Assembly: GCF_011764545.1 (NCBI RefSeq)
Contig: NZ_AP022870.1
Span: 5,998,001 to 6,062,000, forward strand
From: Phytohabitans flavus
Lineage (GTDB): Bacteria > Actinomycetota > Actinomycetes > Mycobacteriales > Micromonosporaceae
Reading direction: 5' to 3'
DNA: 64,000 bases
The notes under the pieces are model-generated. The model ran no database searches. It saw only the letters and a program-made list of their open reading frames with translations, and was not told the DNA's origin. Positions 19,255-28,880 of this stretch are shown here, piece by piece (position 1 is the stretch's first letter; the number at the start of each line of letters is the position of its first letter). The position numbers and the translations under genes are program-made.

Positions 19255-19334
19255 GACGACCTCCGGTATAGGGGTGCAAGGGATCCGGCGGCCGTCCCGT
19301 TATCGGACGGTCACCAAGGGTTTTATTACGGGTA

Positions 19335-20399
19335 CTAGCTGGTGGTGATCTTGTTGTTCTTAGCGAAGAACTGGCTGAGCGACTTGAACTGAACCTGCTG
19401 GACCAGAACCGCGGCGACGATGATGCCGCCCTTGACCATGTTCTGGACCTCGGTGGAAAGGTTGTTGATCGCGAACAGGTTGGTGATGGTGGAGAACACC
19501 AGCACGCCCAGGAGCGAGCCGATGATCGTGCCGCGGCCGCCGCTGAGCAGCGTGCCACCGATGATCGCCGCGGCGATCGCGTCGAGTTCGTACAGGTTTG
19601 CCATGGCCGCTTGGGCGGAGTTGGCCTGCGAGGTCAACATGATGGCGGCGATGCCGCAGCAGAGGCCGGACAGCGCGTAGAGGAGCAGGGTGTGCCGCTT
19701 GACGTTGATGCCGGCCAGCCGGGCCGCCTCGGGGTTGCCGCCGACCGCGACCGTGCGCCGACCGAAGGTGGTGCGATTGAGCAGGACCCAGCCCGCGGCC
19801 ACGACCGCGGCGAGGATGTAGACCAGCACCGGCACACCGAGGAAGTCGTTGGCGGCGAGGCCGTTGATGAAGTCGCTGTTGGAGACCTGGGTCTGCTTGT
19901 CGGAGAGCTGTGCCGCCAGGCCGCGGGCCGCCACGAGCATGGCGAGCGTCGCGATGAAGGCGACAAGCCGCCCGTACGAGATGAGGATCCCGTTGACGAC
20001 GCCTACCCCTATGCCGACCGCGAGCGCGCAGAAGATCATGCCGCCGGGGCCGAGGTCCTGGGTGGCGAGCGTGGTGCTCCACACGCCGGCGAGCGCGATG
20101 ATCGCGCCGACCGAGAGGTCGATGCCACCGCCGATGATCACGAAGGTCATACCGACCGTGACCACGCCGATGACGGACGCCAGCTCGAGGATGGTGAAGA
20201 TGTTGCTACGCACCCAGGCGCCGTCGCTGTAGAGGTCCGGCTTGGTGATGATGCCGACGACGATCAGCGCGATCAGCACGCCGACGAGGCCGAGGTTGCG
20301 GCGCATCGACTCGGACGCGTCGTCACGCCACCAGCTCCGCTTTTCCGGAGCCGAGTGCTCTGGCTCCTTCACCGGCGCAGGCGCGGTCTGCGCTGTCAT
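19335..20399 (-). CDS. Sugar ABC transporter permease (RbsC type)
   Basis: 354 residues with about ten membrane helices of the BPD_transp_2 family. The signature loop is GGNPEAARLAGINV (EAA-like) and ISYGRLVAFIATLAMLVAARG and GGTLLSGGRGTIIGSLLG are typical of RbsC. N-terminal 40 residues are cytosolic and Pro/Glu-rich. Its ATG overlaps the ATPase stop (ATGA). Confidence 0.92.
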   Translation of the reverse strand: MTAQTAPAPVKEPEHSAPEKRSWWRDDASESMRRNLGLVGVLIALIVVGIITKPDLYSDGAWVRSNIFTILELASVIGVVTVGMTFVIIGGGIDLSVGAIIALAGVWSTTLATQDLGPGGMIFCALAVGIGVGVVNGILISYGRLVAFIATLAMLVAARGLAAQLSDKQTQVSNSDFINGLAANDFLGVPVLVYILAAVVAAGWVLLNRTTFGRRTVAVGGNPEAARLAGINVKRHTLLLYALSGLCCGIAAIMLTSQANSAQAAMANLYELDAIAAAIIGGTLLSGGRGTIIGSLLGVLVFSTITNLFAINNLSTEVQNMVKGGIIVAAVLVQQVQFKSLSQFFAKNNKITTS

Positions 20400-21943
20400 A
20401 TGGTGACCTCCTCAACTTGCAACGATCCCGCCATCACGAGGTCGAGCACGGTGTCTTCGTCGATCTGCCCGGCCGGTGCCTCGTGCACCATTCGGCCTTC
20501 CCGCATAACCAGCACCCGGTCGGCCAGACCCAGCACCTCGGGCACCTCGCTGGAGACCAGCAGCACCCCGACGCCCTGCGCGGCGAGGTCCCGGATCACC
20601 TGGTAGAGCTCGGCCCGCGCGCCCACGTCGACGCCCCGTGTGGGCTCGTCGAGCAGCAGCAGCCGGGTGTCGCCGAGCAGCCAGCGGCCTACGACCACCT
20701 TCTGCTGGTTACCGCCGGAGAGCGTGCGCACGGCCCGGCGCACGTCGCGCGGGCGCAGGTCGAGCTGGTCGGCGATGCGGTTGGCCTCGTCGATCTCGCG
20801 GCCGGCATTGGTGAAACCGGCCCGGGCGTACTCGCTGAAGGTGGAGAGCGTGACGTTGCGGTAGATCGGCTCGCCGAGCAGCAACGCCTGGCTCTTGCGC
20901 TCCTCGGGGGCCATGCCCAGCCCCGCACGCACGGCCGCGCTCACGCTGCCCGGCCGGAGCACCTTGCCGGCCATCCGCACCGTGCCCGCCTCGGAGCGGC
21001 GGGCGCCGAAGATGGTCTCCAGCAGCTCGGACCGGCCGGAACCGACTAGGCCGGCGATGCCCACGATCTCACCACTGTGGACGGTGAGGGAGACGTCGGC
21101 GAACTCGCCGGAGCGGGTAAGCCCCTCCACCCGGAGCAGCTCCTCGGCGCCGCTGACCGCGGGTACGGGCTCCGGGAAGACGTACTCGATCGTGCGGCCG
21201 GTCATCCGGCTCACCAAGTCGCGGGTCGGCGTGCTGCGGGCCGGCAGGTTGGCCGCCGTGGTGCGGCCGTCCTTGAGCACCGTCACCCGGTCGCCGATCT
21301 CGCGGATCTCCTCGAGCCGGTGCGAGATGTAGATGACCGCGATGCCCTGTGCGGTAAGGCCCCGGATGATCCGGAAGAGGTTGGCCACCTCGTCGTGGGC
21401 GAGCACCGCGCTCGGCTCGTCCATGATGATCAGACGGGCGTCGTGGGAGAGCGCCCGGGCCATGCTGACCACCTGCTTGCCGGCCGCGGGCAGCGAGCGC
21501 ACCAGGCGTGACGGCGGGATTTCGGCGTGCCCGAGCTTGCCCAGGATCTCGCGGGTGTGGCGGGCCATGAAGCCGCGCCGCACGAAGCCGAACGCCCGCG
21601 GCTCGTGGCCGAGGAACGCGTTTTCGCTCACCGACAGGTCCTCGACGAGGTCGAGCTCCTGGTAGATGGTGGCGATGCCGGCTTTCATCGCGGCCTGCGG
21701 GTTGGCCGGGGCGAAATCCTGGCCGAGCCACTCGATCTGGCCCTCGTCCGGGCGGTGCACGCCGGCGAGCACCTTGATGAGGGTGGACTTGCCGGCGCCA
21801 TTCTGCCCCAGCAGGCAGTGGACTTCGCCGGCACGCACCTCAAGCTGCACGCCGTCGAGCGCGCGCACGCCGGGGAACGTCTTGACGACATCGGTGAGGC
21901 GGAGGACGACCTCGGCGCTCTGGTCTTCAGTGGTCTCAGTCAT
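20396..21943 (-). CDS. Sugar ABC transporter ATP-binding protein (RbsA type, two ATPase domains)
   Basis: 515 residues with tandem ABC domains. First: Walker A GQNGAGKSTL, signature region SLPAAGKQVVSMARAL, Walker B LIIMDEPSAVL. Second: a degenerate P-loop GLVGSGRSELL, signature LSGGNQQKVVVGRW, Walker B LLLLDEPTRGVD. This is the normal pattern for ribose/sugar importers. ATG at 21943 overlaps the end of the ROK gene. Confidence 0.92.
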   Translation of the reverse strand: MTETTEDQSAEVVLRLTDVVKTFPGVRALDGVQLEVRAGEVHCLLGQNGAGKSTLIKVLAGVHRPDEGQIEWLGQDFAPANPQAAMKAGIATIYQELDLVEDLSVSENAFLGHEPRAFGFVRRGFMARHTREILGKLGHAEIPPSRLVRSLPAAGKQVVSMARALSHDARLIIMDEPSAVLAHDEVANLFRIIRGLTAQGIAVIYISHRLEEIREIGDRVTVLKDGRTTAANLPARSTPTRDLVSRMTGRTIEYVFPEPVPAVSGAEELLRVEGLTRSGEFADVSLTVHSGEIVGIAGLVGSGRSELLETIFGARRSEAGTVRMAGKVLRPGSVSAAVRAGLGMAPEERKSQALLLGEPIYRNVTLSTFSEYARAGFTNAGREIDEANRIADQLDLRPRDVRRAVRTLSGGNQQKVVVGRWLLGDTRLLLLDEPTRGVDVGARAELYQVIRDLAAQGVGVLLVSSEVPEVLGLADRVLVMREGRMVHEAPAGQIDEDTVLDLVMAGSLQVEEVTI

Positions 21944-23117
21944 GATGCCTGCTCGAATGCCACGTCGCTGGCGAGCACACCGGCGCCGGTCACACCGGCT
22001 CGGGGCCCCAGCTCGGAAAGGACGACGGGAAGGTTGCCGGTCGCCAGGGGGAGCGATCGGCGGTACACAACACTGCGGATCTCGGCGAGGAGGATGTGGC
22101 CCAGGTGGGCGAGGCCGCCGCCGATCACGATCATCGACGGGTTGGCGAAGCTGACCAGGCCGGCCAGCACACCGCCGATCCGCCGGCCCCATCGCGGATG
22201 AGGCGGATGCAGGTGACGTCGCCTTCGCTGGCGGCCTCGGCGACGTCGCGGGCGGTCACCGTGCCGTTGGCCGCCAGCCGCTCGGTGAGCGCCGGCGAGG
22301 TGCCGTTACGCGCGGCCAGCGTGGCGTCCTTGGCGAGCGCCGCGCCGCTGAAGAGCGCCTCCAGACACCCGACGTTGCCGCAAGTACACATCGGACCGTG
22401 CGAGTCGACCTGGATGTGGCCGATGTCGCCGGCACACCCGTCGGTGCCCCGGTAGACGTCGCCGCTGAGGTAGATGCCGCAGCCGATGCCGGTGCCGATC
22501 TTTACGAAGAGGAAGTCGTCGACCGAGTGGGCCACGCCGCCGTGCCGCTCGCCGATCGCCATGATGTTTACGTCGTTGTCCACCACGGCGGGGCAACCGT
22601 GCTCGCGGGTGAGCAGCTCCCGCACCGGGAAGCGGTCCCAGCCCGGCATGATCGGAGGGGAGACCGGCACGCCGTCGCGGAAGCTGACCGGTCCCGGCAC
22701 CCCGATGCCGACCGCGTCCAGCTTCTCGTACGCACCGTCCACTTTGGCCTTGGCGAGCAGCTCGTTGACCCGCTGCAGTATCACCTTGGGGCCGGAGCGG
22801 ATGTCGGCGATCTCGTTGTACGCCGCGATCGGCTCCAGCCGGCCGTTGGTCACCTCGACGTCGACCGAGCTGGCGCCCAGGTCGACCGCGGCGAAGCGCA
22901 GGCCCGGGTTGAGCTCGACCAGAGTGGACCGCCGGCCGCCGCGGGAGGCAGCCATGCCAGCCTCGGCCACGTATCCGAGCGCGACCAACCGGTCCAGCTC
23001 GCCCAGCAGCCGGGGCCGCGGGATCTCGAGCCGGTCGGCGAGCTCAGCACGGGAGATCGTGCCGTGGTCTCGCAACAGGCGGAGAAGCCGCAGGTGCAGA
23101 GGTTCGGCCGTACGCAC
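21940..23117 (-). CDS. ROK family transcriptional regulator, frameshifted
   Basis: About 392 residues after restoring one G in the run at 22187-22190, which recreates RDGGRRIGGVLAGLVSF like the second ROK protein at 27274. N-terminal winged helix (LLRDHGTISRAELADRLEIPRPRL), then a sugar-kinase-like ROK domain with the zinc motif CTCGNVGCLE and GIGVPGPVSFRDG. GTG at 23117 follows GGAGGGAGGG. Being first in the transporter operon it is the likely local repressor, responding to the imported sugar. Confidence 0.88.
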
Positions 23118-23156
23118 GGACCCTCCCTCCGAGGGGGTTCACATCGACGCAATGTC

Positions 23157-23178
23157 AGTGTGTTGTGTCCGACACACT
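23157..23178 (-). promoter_or_regulatory. Inverted repeat upstream of ROK/ABC operon
   Basis: AGTGTGT and its complement ACACACT flank an 8-nt spacer about 40 nt before the ROK start. Placement suits an operator over the operon promoter; the regulator is not proven. Confidence 0.35.
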
Positions 23179-23223
23179 AGGAGCCTTCCGCTCCCGATGT
23201 CCAGACCTTTACTCGTACTGATA

Positions 23224-23255
23224 CACAACTTTTTTCTAAGTCAGCAGAAGTTGTG
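23224..23255. promoter_or_regulatory. AACTT-N16-AAGTT inverted repeat
   Basis: CACAACTT and AAGTTGTG (8-bp perfect arms, 16-nt AT-rich spacer) lie between the isomerase terminator and the ROK gene, about 110 nt before the ROK start. Resembles a repressor site; the other ROK gene has inverted AAAGTT/AACTTT halves with the same 16-nt spacing. Confidence 0.35.
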
Positions 23256-23286
23256 ATCAGGGCGCCAAGTTCGACGCCCTGATCAC
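23253..23286 (-). terminator. Terminator hairpin after Tat-isomerase gene
   Basis: Perfect 12-bp inverted repeat (GTGATCAGGGCG and complement) with a 10-nt loop, 8 nt past the TAA of the isomerase gene on the minus strand. Confidence 0.65.
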
Positions 23287-23293
23287 CGCCCCG

Positions 23294-24379
23294 TTACTGC
23301 CGGTAGATGGTCAAGTCGGACATGTTCTTGTAGCTGATGTCCGCGAACGAGAGGGACTGGCCGGGGTTGGCCGCGCCACCGGGGGCGGTGTCCTGCTCCC
23401 AGTTGGCGTGGTGGAACTCGGGCTCCCCGATCACCTCGAAGAACTGCTGGAAGTTGATGTCGCCCTCGCCCAGCGGCGTCATCACGTGCCCGTTCGCCTG
23501 CTCGGGCGCGCGGTCGCCGTCCTTGGCATGGAACAGCGGGAAGCGCTTGGTCCGGTTCGCCACGTTCAGGATCGGGTCGAAGAGGTCCGTCCTCACCTGC
23601 CCGCGGGAGTTCGTGTAGGTCCGGTGCTTGAACCGGGCCACGTACCCCCAGTAGATGTCGAACTCGAAGAACACGTACTTCGGGTCGGTCTTGGCGAAGA
23701 AGTACTCCAGGCGCCGCACGCCGGACGAGGCGGTGGGCCGGCCGTTGGCGTCCAGCGGGCCGGAGTCGAGCAGGAAGCTGTACGCCACGTCGTGGTTGTG
23801 CGTGTACAGCCGGAGCCCGCGCTCCTTGGCCTGGCGGCCCAGCTCGTTCCAGAGGTCCGCGGCCGCGTCCCAGTCCGACTGGTAGGCGCTGTTGGTCGGG
23901 TCGGAGCCCGTGCCGATGTTCTTCATGCCGAGCGTCTCGGCGATGTCCAGCTGCTGCTGGAACGTGGCCGCGTTGATCGAGGCGTGCGTGCCGTTGGCGA
24001 CCAGGCCGTTGTCATCGAGGATCTTGCGAATCTCGGCCGGCGTGATCTGCCTGCCCAGGATCGAGGTGTGCTGCGTGTAGCCAGCGAACTCGACTTCCTT
24101 GTATCCGATCTCGGCGATGCGGGCGAGGACCCGCTCGAAGCCGTACGGAACGCCGCTGTCGTCCGGTGCCGCCGTGATCCGGTCGCGCACGCTGTAGAGG
24201 ATGATGCCGCGGTTCTGGCTCGGGATCAGCGGCTCCACCGTGAGCTTCTTGTCACCGAGGGCCGGCGTGTTGGTCTGGAGCACCGGCAGGCCGGCTGCAC
24301 CGATCGCGGCGGCAGCGCCGGCTGAGGCTTGAAGCACGCGGCGGCGGGTCAGCGCTTTCTTGGACTGTGGCTCGGTCAT
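23294..24379 (-). CDS. Tat-exported sugar phosphate isomerase/epimerase-like protein
   Basis: 361 residues. The N-terminus ALTRRRVLQASAGAAAAIGAAG is a twin-arginine signal. The mature part is a xylose-isomerase-like TIM barrel (YGFERVLARIAEIGYKEVEFAGY, LRLYTHNHDVAYSF, VFFEFDIYWGY, PLFHAKDGD). Extracellular proteins of this type accompany sugar or inositol operons; a 3-keto-sugar or inositol-like substrate is possible. It is transcribed just ahead of the ROK/ABC operon but separated from it by a terminator. Confidence 0.87.
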   Translation of the reverse strand: MTEPQSKKALTRRRVLQASAGAAAAIGAAGLPVLQTNTPALGDKKLTVEPLIPSQNRGIILYSVRDRITAAPDDSGVPYGFERVLARIAEIGYKEVEFAGYTQHTSILGRQITPAEIRKILDDNGLVANGTHASINAATFQQQLDIAETLGMKNIGTGSDPTNSAYQSDWDAAADLWNELGRQAKERGLRLYTHNHDVAYSFLLDSGPLDANGRPTASSGVRRLEYFFAKTDPKYVFFEFDIYWGYVARFKHRTYTNSRGQVRTDLFDPILNVANRTKRFPLFHAKDGDRAPEQANGHVMTPLGEGDINFQQFFEVIGEPEFHHANWEQDTAPGGAANPGQSLSFADISYKNMSDLTIYRQ

Positions 24380-24578
24380 GTGCCTTCTCCACCTTTCTTC
24401 GGCGGCCGGGACCGCCGTCGACGACGAGAGCAGAGGTGTATGACGTGTGACGTTGAGCGGGCGCGGACGACCCAGCCCAGCGGCCGCAGACGCGCCGGAC
24501 CTGCGTGAATGAGGGGACTGAGAACCGTTTGTGTCTCACGTGTTACGTCTGAGAGCAGACGCTAGCTGCCGTGCTCGG

Positions 24579-24635
24579 CGAAAGATAGTCCTCAAAGCAA
24601 CAAACTTTTGACTGTACGGACGAAAGATTGTCCTC
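24579..24635 (-). promoter_or_regulatory. Two 15-bp direct repeats upstream of isomerase gene
   Basis: CGAAAGATAGTCCTC (24579-24593) and CGAAAGATTGTCCTC (24621-24635) lie 42 bp apart, four helical turns, with a CAAACTTTTG motif between them. The stretch 24380-24662 has no gene and is less GC-rich than its surroundings; it should hold the isomerase promoter and operator sites. Confidence 0.4.
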
Positions 24636-24662
24636 GGGTTTGTGAAAGCGCTCTCTAGGCCA

Positions 24663-25472
24663 TCACTTGCACAACAACTTCGCCATCCGGCGCGAAGCGA
24701 TCATCAGGCCCACGGCCGTGACCACCAGCAGGTACGCCAGGTCGAGCCAACCGGTGGCGCCGAGCGAACCGGTGCTGATGCCGCGGAGCAGGTCGACCGC
24801 GCGGTACAGCGGAGTCACCTCGATGAGCCAGCGCAGCACGGACGGATAGGACTCGGCCGGGACAAAAGTGCCAGAGAAGAGAAACAGTGCGAACTGCGCC
24901 GAACCGATCAGATCAAAGTCCTGCCAGCCGCGCATGTACGTGGATAGCGCCATGCCCAGCGCGCCGAACGCGAAGCCGACCAGCACCGCCGCCGGAAACG
25001 CGGCCAGTGCCCGGAGCCCCGTGGTGAGGTCGAGGGCGAACATGACGACGAGGAACGCGGCCGAATAGAGCGAGCCGCGCACCATCGCCCAGGCGAGCTC
25101 GCCGAGCGCGATCTCGAAGGGCTGCACGGGAGTGGCGAGCACCCCGTCGTACAGCTTCATGAACTTCATCTTCCCGAAGAAGTTGAATGTCGTTTCCGAC
25201 AATGCGCCGGACATCGCGGAGGAGGCGAGCATTGCCGGCGCGACGAACGCGGCGTACTCGACGACCTGCCCGCTCGGCAGCGTGAGGTCGCCGACCAGGC
25301 CGCCCACGCCGACGCCGATCGACAGCAGGTAGAGCAGCGGCTCGAAGAAGCCTGAGATCAACACGACCCAGTACGCCGACTTGAGCGCGGCGACGTTGCG
25401 CTCGGTGACCGAGGCCGAGCGGCGCCCGGCACCCTCGAAGCTGAGCAGCCGGGGCAGCACAAGCGTGACCAT
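24663..25472 (-). CDS. ABC-2 type transporter permease (second subunit)
   Basis: 269 residues with six predicted membrane helices and the ABC-2 pattern (SYWVVLISGFFEPLLYLLSIG, FVAPAMLASSAMSGA, FGKMKFMKLYDGVLATPVQP, LFLFSGTFVPAE). Homologue of the permease encoded just upstream. With that permease and the ATPase it should form an exporter of unknown substrate, of the daunorubicin/NodJ group. It begins 2 nt after the upstream permease stop. Confidence 0.88.
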   Translation of the reverse strand: MVTLVLPRLLSFEGAGRRSASVTERNVAALKSAYWVVLISGFFEPLLYLLSIGVGVGGLVGDLTLPSGQVVEYAAFVAPAMLASSAMSGALSETTFNFFGKMKFMKLYDGVLATPVQPFEIALGELAWAMVRGSLYSAAFLVVMFALDLTTGLRALAAFPAAVLVGFAFGALGMALSTYMRGWQDFDLIGSAQFALFLFSGTFVPAESYPSVLRWLIEVTPLYRAVDLLRGISTGSLGATGWLDLAYLLVVTAVGLMIASRRMAKLLCK

Positions 25473-25474
25473 GA

Positions 25475-26224
25475 TCAGACCACCAACCGCTTCTTGAACC
25501 GGACGCGGGCGATCGCGTAGCCGCCGCCCGCCCACAGAGCCAGGTAGAGCACGTGCCCCGCGATCGACCACTGCGCCGGTAGGCCGAGCGTGGCGGCGCG
25601 GGTCAGGTCGACGCCGTGCCACAGCGGCGACGCGTACGCCAGCCAGCGCAGCCCCACCGGCAGCGACTCGACCGGGAAGAACACGCCGGCGAACAGCGAC
25701 ATCGGGATCACCGCGAACCGGAACAGCAGCGCGAGGTAGCTGTCGCTGGTGACCGAAGAGCTGTACGCGAACGTGGGCGCCGCGAACGCCAGCGAGAGCA
25801 GCACCGAGATCGGCAGCACGGCCAGCGCCCACCACGAGTGCAGCGTGCCGAACACGGCCGCCACCAGCAGGAACGCCACGGCGCTGGTCAACGCCCGGAA
25901 GACCGCGAAGAGCAGGCCGCCACCAAGGATGTCGTCGAGTCGGACCGGTGTCGCGGCCTGTCCCTCGTACGTACGCACCCAGTTGAAGCTGCTCAGCACC
26001 GGCCAGGTCGACTCGAAGATGGCCACCTGCATCACGGTCGAGGCGATCAGGCCGGGGACGATCCAGTCCAGGTACGGCACACCGCCGATGCCACCCTGGA
26101 CGTACTCCCCCACGCCAAGGCCGAAGCCGAGCACGGTGAGCAGCGGCAGCACGAACGTGGACAGCGCGCTGCCCCGCCACACCCGCTTGTAGACAACGAG
26201 GTAGTACTCGAACACCGCCGCCAT
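25475..26224 (-). CDS. ABC-2 type transporter permease (first subunit)
   Basis: 249 residues, six membrane helices, ABC-2/NodJ-like ([61 protein letters not shown]). The two different permeases encoded in tandem suggest a heterodimeric exporter. ATG at 26224 follows the ATPase stop by 3 nt. Confidence 0.88.
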   Translation of the reverse strand: MAAVFEYYLVVYKRVWRGSALSTFVLPLLTVLGFGLGVGEYVQGGIGGVPYLDWIVPGLIASTVMQVAIFESTWPVLSSFNWVRTYEGQAATPVRLDDILGGGLLFAVFRALTSAVAFLLVAAVFGTLHSWWALAVLPISVLLSLAFAAPTFAYSSSVTSDSYLALLFRFAVIPMSLFAGVFFPVESLPVGLRWLAYASPLWHGVDLTRAATLGLPAQWSIAGHVLYLALWAGGGYAIARVRFKKRLVV

Positions 26225-26227
26225 GGG

Positions 26228-27168
26228 TCAGTCCACCAGCGTCCGGCCGGTCAGGTGGAGGAAGACGTCTTCCAGGGAGCTGCGGCGCACGAGCACGCTG
26301 GCCGGTGTGAGCCCGCGCGCCTGCACGTCGGCGACCGCCGAGTCACCGTCGCTTGTGTACAGCAGGATGCGGTCGGGCAGCACCTCGACCCGCTCGCCGA
26401 GGCCGGTCAGCTTGCCCGCGAAGTCTTCCTGCGACTCGGCGACGAAGCGGAGCTCGACCACCTCACGGGTGGAGTGGCGCTCGATCAGCTCGCGGGGCGA
26501 ACCCTCGGCCACGATGCGGCCGCCGTCCATCACCACGAGCCGGTCGCACAGCTGCTCGGCTTCGTCCATGTAGTGCGTGGTCAGCACCAGCGTCACGCCC
26601 TGCTGCTTGAGCCGGAAGAGCCGCTCCCACACCAGGTGGCGGGCCTGCGGGTCAAGGCCGGTGGTGGGCTCGTCGAGCAACACGATGTCGGGCTCGTTGA
26701 CCAGCGCGCGGGCGATCGTGAGCCGCCGCTTCATGCCGCCGGAGAGCGGCTCGACCTTGCTGCCCGCCCGCTCGGCGAGCTGCACGAAGTCGAGCAGCTC
26801 GGCGGCCCGCTCGCGGGCGACGCGGCGCGGGATGCCGAAGTAGCGGGCATACGTCGTCAGGTTTTCCCGGACGGTCAGCTCCGGGTCGAGGTTGTCGAGC
26901 TGGGGCAGACGCCGAGGCGGGCACGGATGGCCGGGCCGTCACGGGTCGGGTCCTTGCCGAGGATCCGCAGGATGCCCCCGGTGGGCGGGGAGACACAGCC
27001 GATCATGCGCATGGTCGAGCTCTTGCCAGCGCCGTTGGGACCGAGGAAGCCGAACGCCTCGCCCGGCTGCACGTCGACGTCGATACCATCGACGGCCGTG
27101 AAGTCGCCGAACCGCTTGACCAGCCCCCGCGCTTGGATGAGTGGTTGGACTTTGGACACGATCGGCAC
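26228..27168 (-). CDS. ABC exporter ATP-binding protein, frameshifted
   Basis: About 313 residues once one C is restored at 26902-26905, which rebuilds the Q-loop sequence GVCPQLDNLD. Walker [12 protein letters not shown], signature [15 protein letters not shown], Walker [15 protein letters not shown]-loop TTHYMDEAE, and a C-terminal DUF4162-like extension. It powers the two ABC-2 permeases that follow. GTG at 27168 has CGGAG 5 nt upstream; GTG at 27159 is an alternative. Divergent from the second ROK gene. Confidence 0.87.
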
Positions 27169-27229
27169 CCTAACTCCGCCCTCCGACACGTCCTCAAGCA
27201 TTTTTCGGGGACTTTTGATGTCTCCGTAG

Positions 27230-27257
27230 AAAGTTCTCTCGGGATCGACCAAACTTT
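27230..27257. promoter_or_regulatory. AAAGTT-N16-AACTTT inverted repeat between exporter and ROK gene
   Basis: 6-bp perfect arms, 16-nt spacer, in the 105-nt divergent intergenic region immediately before the ROK start at 27274. Placement and AT-rich arms suit ROK autoregulation and control of the exporter genes. Confidence 0.4.
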
Positions 27258-27273
27258 GCGCTATCTTGGCCGA

Positions 27274-28485
27274 ATGGTTGGAGTGTGGCCCGACAATCGG
27301 CACCAGGCGGCGGTCCTCCGCCTCCTGCGCGACGGCGGGCCCCGCTCCCGCGCCGAGCTCGTCGACGCGGTGGGACTGTCCCGATCGAAGCTCGCGGTGG
27401 AGATCGACCGCCTCATCGACCGAGGTCTTGTCGACACCGCCGGGCCGGCCGCCTCTCGGGGCGGCCGCCGTTCGTCTGTGGTCCGGATCGCCGCGGCCAC
27501 CCGCTACCTCGGCATCGACATCGGCGCCAGCACGCTCGACCTCGCCGTCACCGACGGCGAGATGCGCCTGCTCGGCCGGGTCAACGAGCGCACCGACCTG
27601 CGCAAGGGCCCGACCGCGGTGATCGGCCAAGCGCTGGAGATGATCAACAAGCTGCGCGTGGAGACCGGAACGACGCGGTTCACCGGCGCTGGCGTGGGCA
27701 TCCCGGGGCCGGTGAGCTTCCGCGAAGGCATGCCGGTGTCGCCACCCTTCATGCCCGGCTGGCACCGCTTTCCGGTACGGGAGACGCTCGCCGCCGAGCT
27801 GAGCTGTCCGGTGCTGGTGGACAACGACGTCAACATCATGGCGCTCGGCGAGATGCACTCGGGGATCGCCCGCTCGTTCGAGGACTTCCTGTTCGTCAAG
27901 ATCGGCGCTGGCATCGGCTGCGGCATAGTCGCCGCCGGCGAGGTCTACCGCGGCGCCACCGGCAGCGCCGGCGACATCGGCCACACGTCGGTGGATCCGC
28001 ACGGCCCGGTCTGCGTCTGCGGCAACACAGGCTGCCTGGAGGCGTTCTTCGGCGGCGCCGCCCTGACCCGCGACGCGCTGACCGCCGCCCGCTCCGGCCG
28101 CTCCCCGCACCTCGCCGAGCGCCTTCGCGAGGCCGGCACGGTCACACCGGTCGACGTCTCGGTCGCCGCGGCGGACGGCGACCCGTTCGCGATGAACCTT
28201 GTCCGCGACGGCGCCCGCCGTGTCGGCCAGGTCCTCGCCGGCCTGGTCAGCTTCTTCAACCCGGGCCTGATCGTGATCGGCGGCGGCGTCGCGGGCATCG
28301 GCCACGCCCTGCTGGCGGAGATCCGCTCGGTCGTCTACCGCAAGTCGCTGCCGCTGGCCACCGGCGACATGCCGATCGCCCTGTCGGAGATGGGCGACGA
28401 GGCCGGCCTAGTGGGCGCCGCCCGCATGATCAGCGACCACATCTGCCACGACCAGAGCGTCCACAGCGCCCCCCACCCGACCTGA
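27274..28485 (+). CDS. ROK family transcriptional regulator
   Basis: 403 residues. N-terminal winged helix (LLRDGGPRSRAELVDAVGLSRSKL), then ROK domain with LGIDIGASTLDLAV, GVGIPGPVSFREGMP, DNDVNIMALGE, and the zinc motif CVCGNTGCLEAFFGG. Very similar throughout to the ROK protein at 21940-23117, so the two are recent paralogues. It is divergent from the ABC-2 exporter and may control it. The ATG at 27274 has only a weak ribosome site, so the message may be nearly leaderless. Confidence 0.9.
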   Translation: MVGVWPDNRHQAAVLRLLRDGGPRSRAELVDAVGLSRSKLAVEIDRLIDRGLVDTAGPAASRGGRRSSVVRIAAATRYLGIDIGASTLDLAVTDGEMRLLGRVNERTDLRKGPTAVIGQALEMINKLRVETGTTRFTGAGVGIPGPVSFREGMPVSPPFMPGWHRFPVRETLAAELSCPVLVDNDVNIMALGEMHSGIARSFEDFLFVKIGAGIGCGIVAAGEVYRGATGSAGDIGHTSVDPHGPVCVCGNTGCLEAFFGGAALTRDALTAARSGRSPHLAERLREAGTVTPVDVSVAAADGDPFAMNLVRDGARRVGQVLAGLVSFFNPGLIVIGGGVAGIGHALLAEIRSVVYRKSLPLATGDMPIALSEMGDEAGLVGAARMISDHICHDQSVHSAPHPT

Positions 28486-28880
28486 GGCCTTCGCGGCGCA
28501 TTGACAAGAAAAAGATCGCGACCTCATCTGGCCCGGCTGAGTAAAGATCGCAAAGCTAAGGCAATAACACAAACGAGGGCTACCGCGATGTCCGCGGTGG
28601 TCCGGACCGCTGCTCCCGCGGCCTCACCCTCCGCGGTCCACAACCACTACGGCACTGACACGATGCAAAATCTCCGACGGCTGGAGTGACCGCGTTCGGG
28701 GCCGGCCCTCTTTCGGTGCATGAAGCGGCTAACCACCGGCACACACACCCGGGGAATCCGACAGTTTCCCCGGTCCCCCTTTCGAGAACCGGGCGCAGGG
28801 CGGCCGGGTCCGCGTTGACTCTGCGAGCTGCTTGCGGGCATGAACAGCCGGTGTGACAGTGGCCTTCGTTCCTCCTCGTC
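28486..28880. other. Intergenic stretch without a convincing gene
   Basis: 395 bp between the ROK gene and the membrane-protein gene. It holds copy 1 of the 67-bp dispersed repeat and an AT-richer leader before it (28500-28578). A 33-codon ORF starting at 28588 with GAGGG upstream overlaps the repeat but lacks a counterpart start in copy 2, so it is not called as a gene. Confidence 0.5.
28579..28645 (+). repeat. 67-bp dispersed repeat, copy 1
   Basis: Matches 37729-37795 in inverted orientation with 6 mismatches in 67 (about 91 percent identity) and sharp ends. Core contains the palindrome GGTCCGGACC. Lies 94 nt downstream of the ROK gene, same orientation. Confidence 0.75.

Noticed and set aside
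27285-28544. 419-codon plus-strand ORF over the ROK gene
   Set aside because: Arg-rich frame-shifted shadow of the clearly conserved ROK protein.
28588-28689. 33-codon ORF with a ribosome-site-like GAGGG inside repeat copy 1
   Set aside because: Copy 2 lacks the start codon and differences do not favour synonymous positions.
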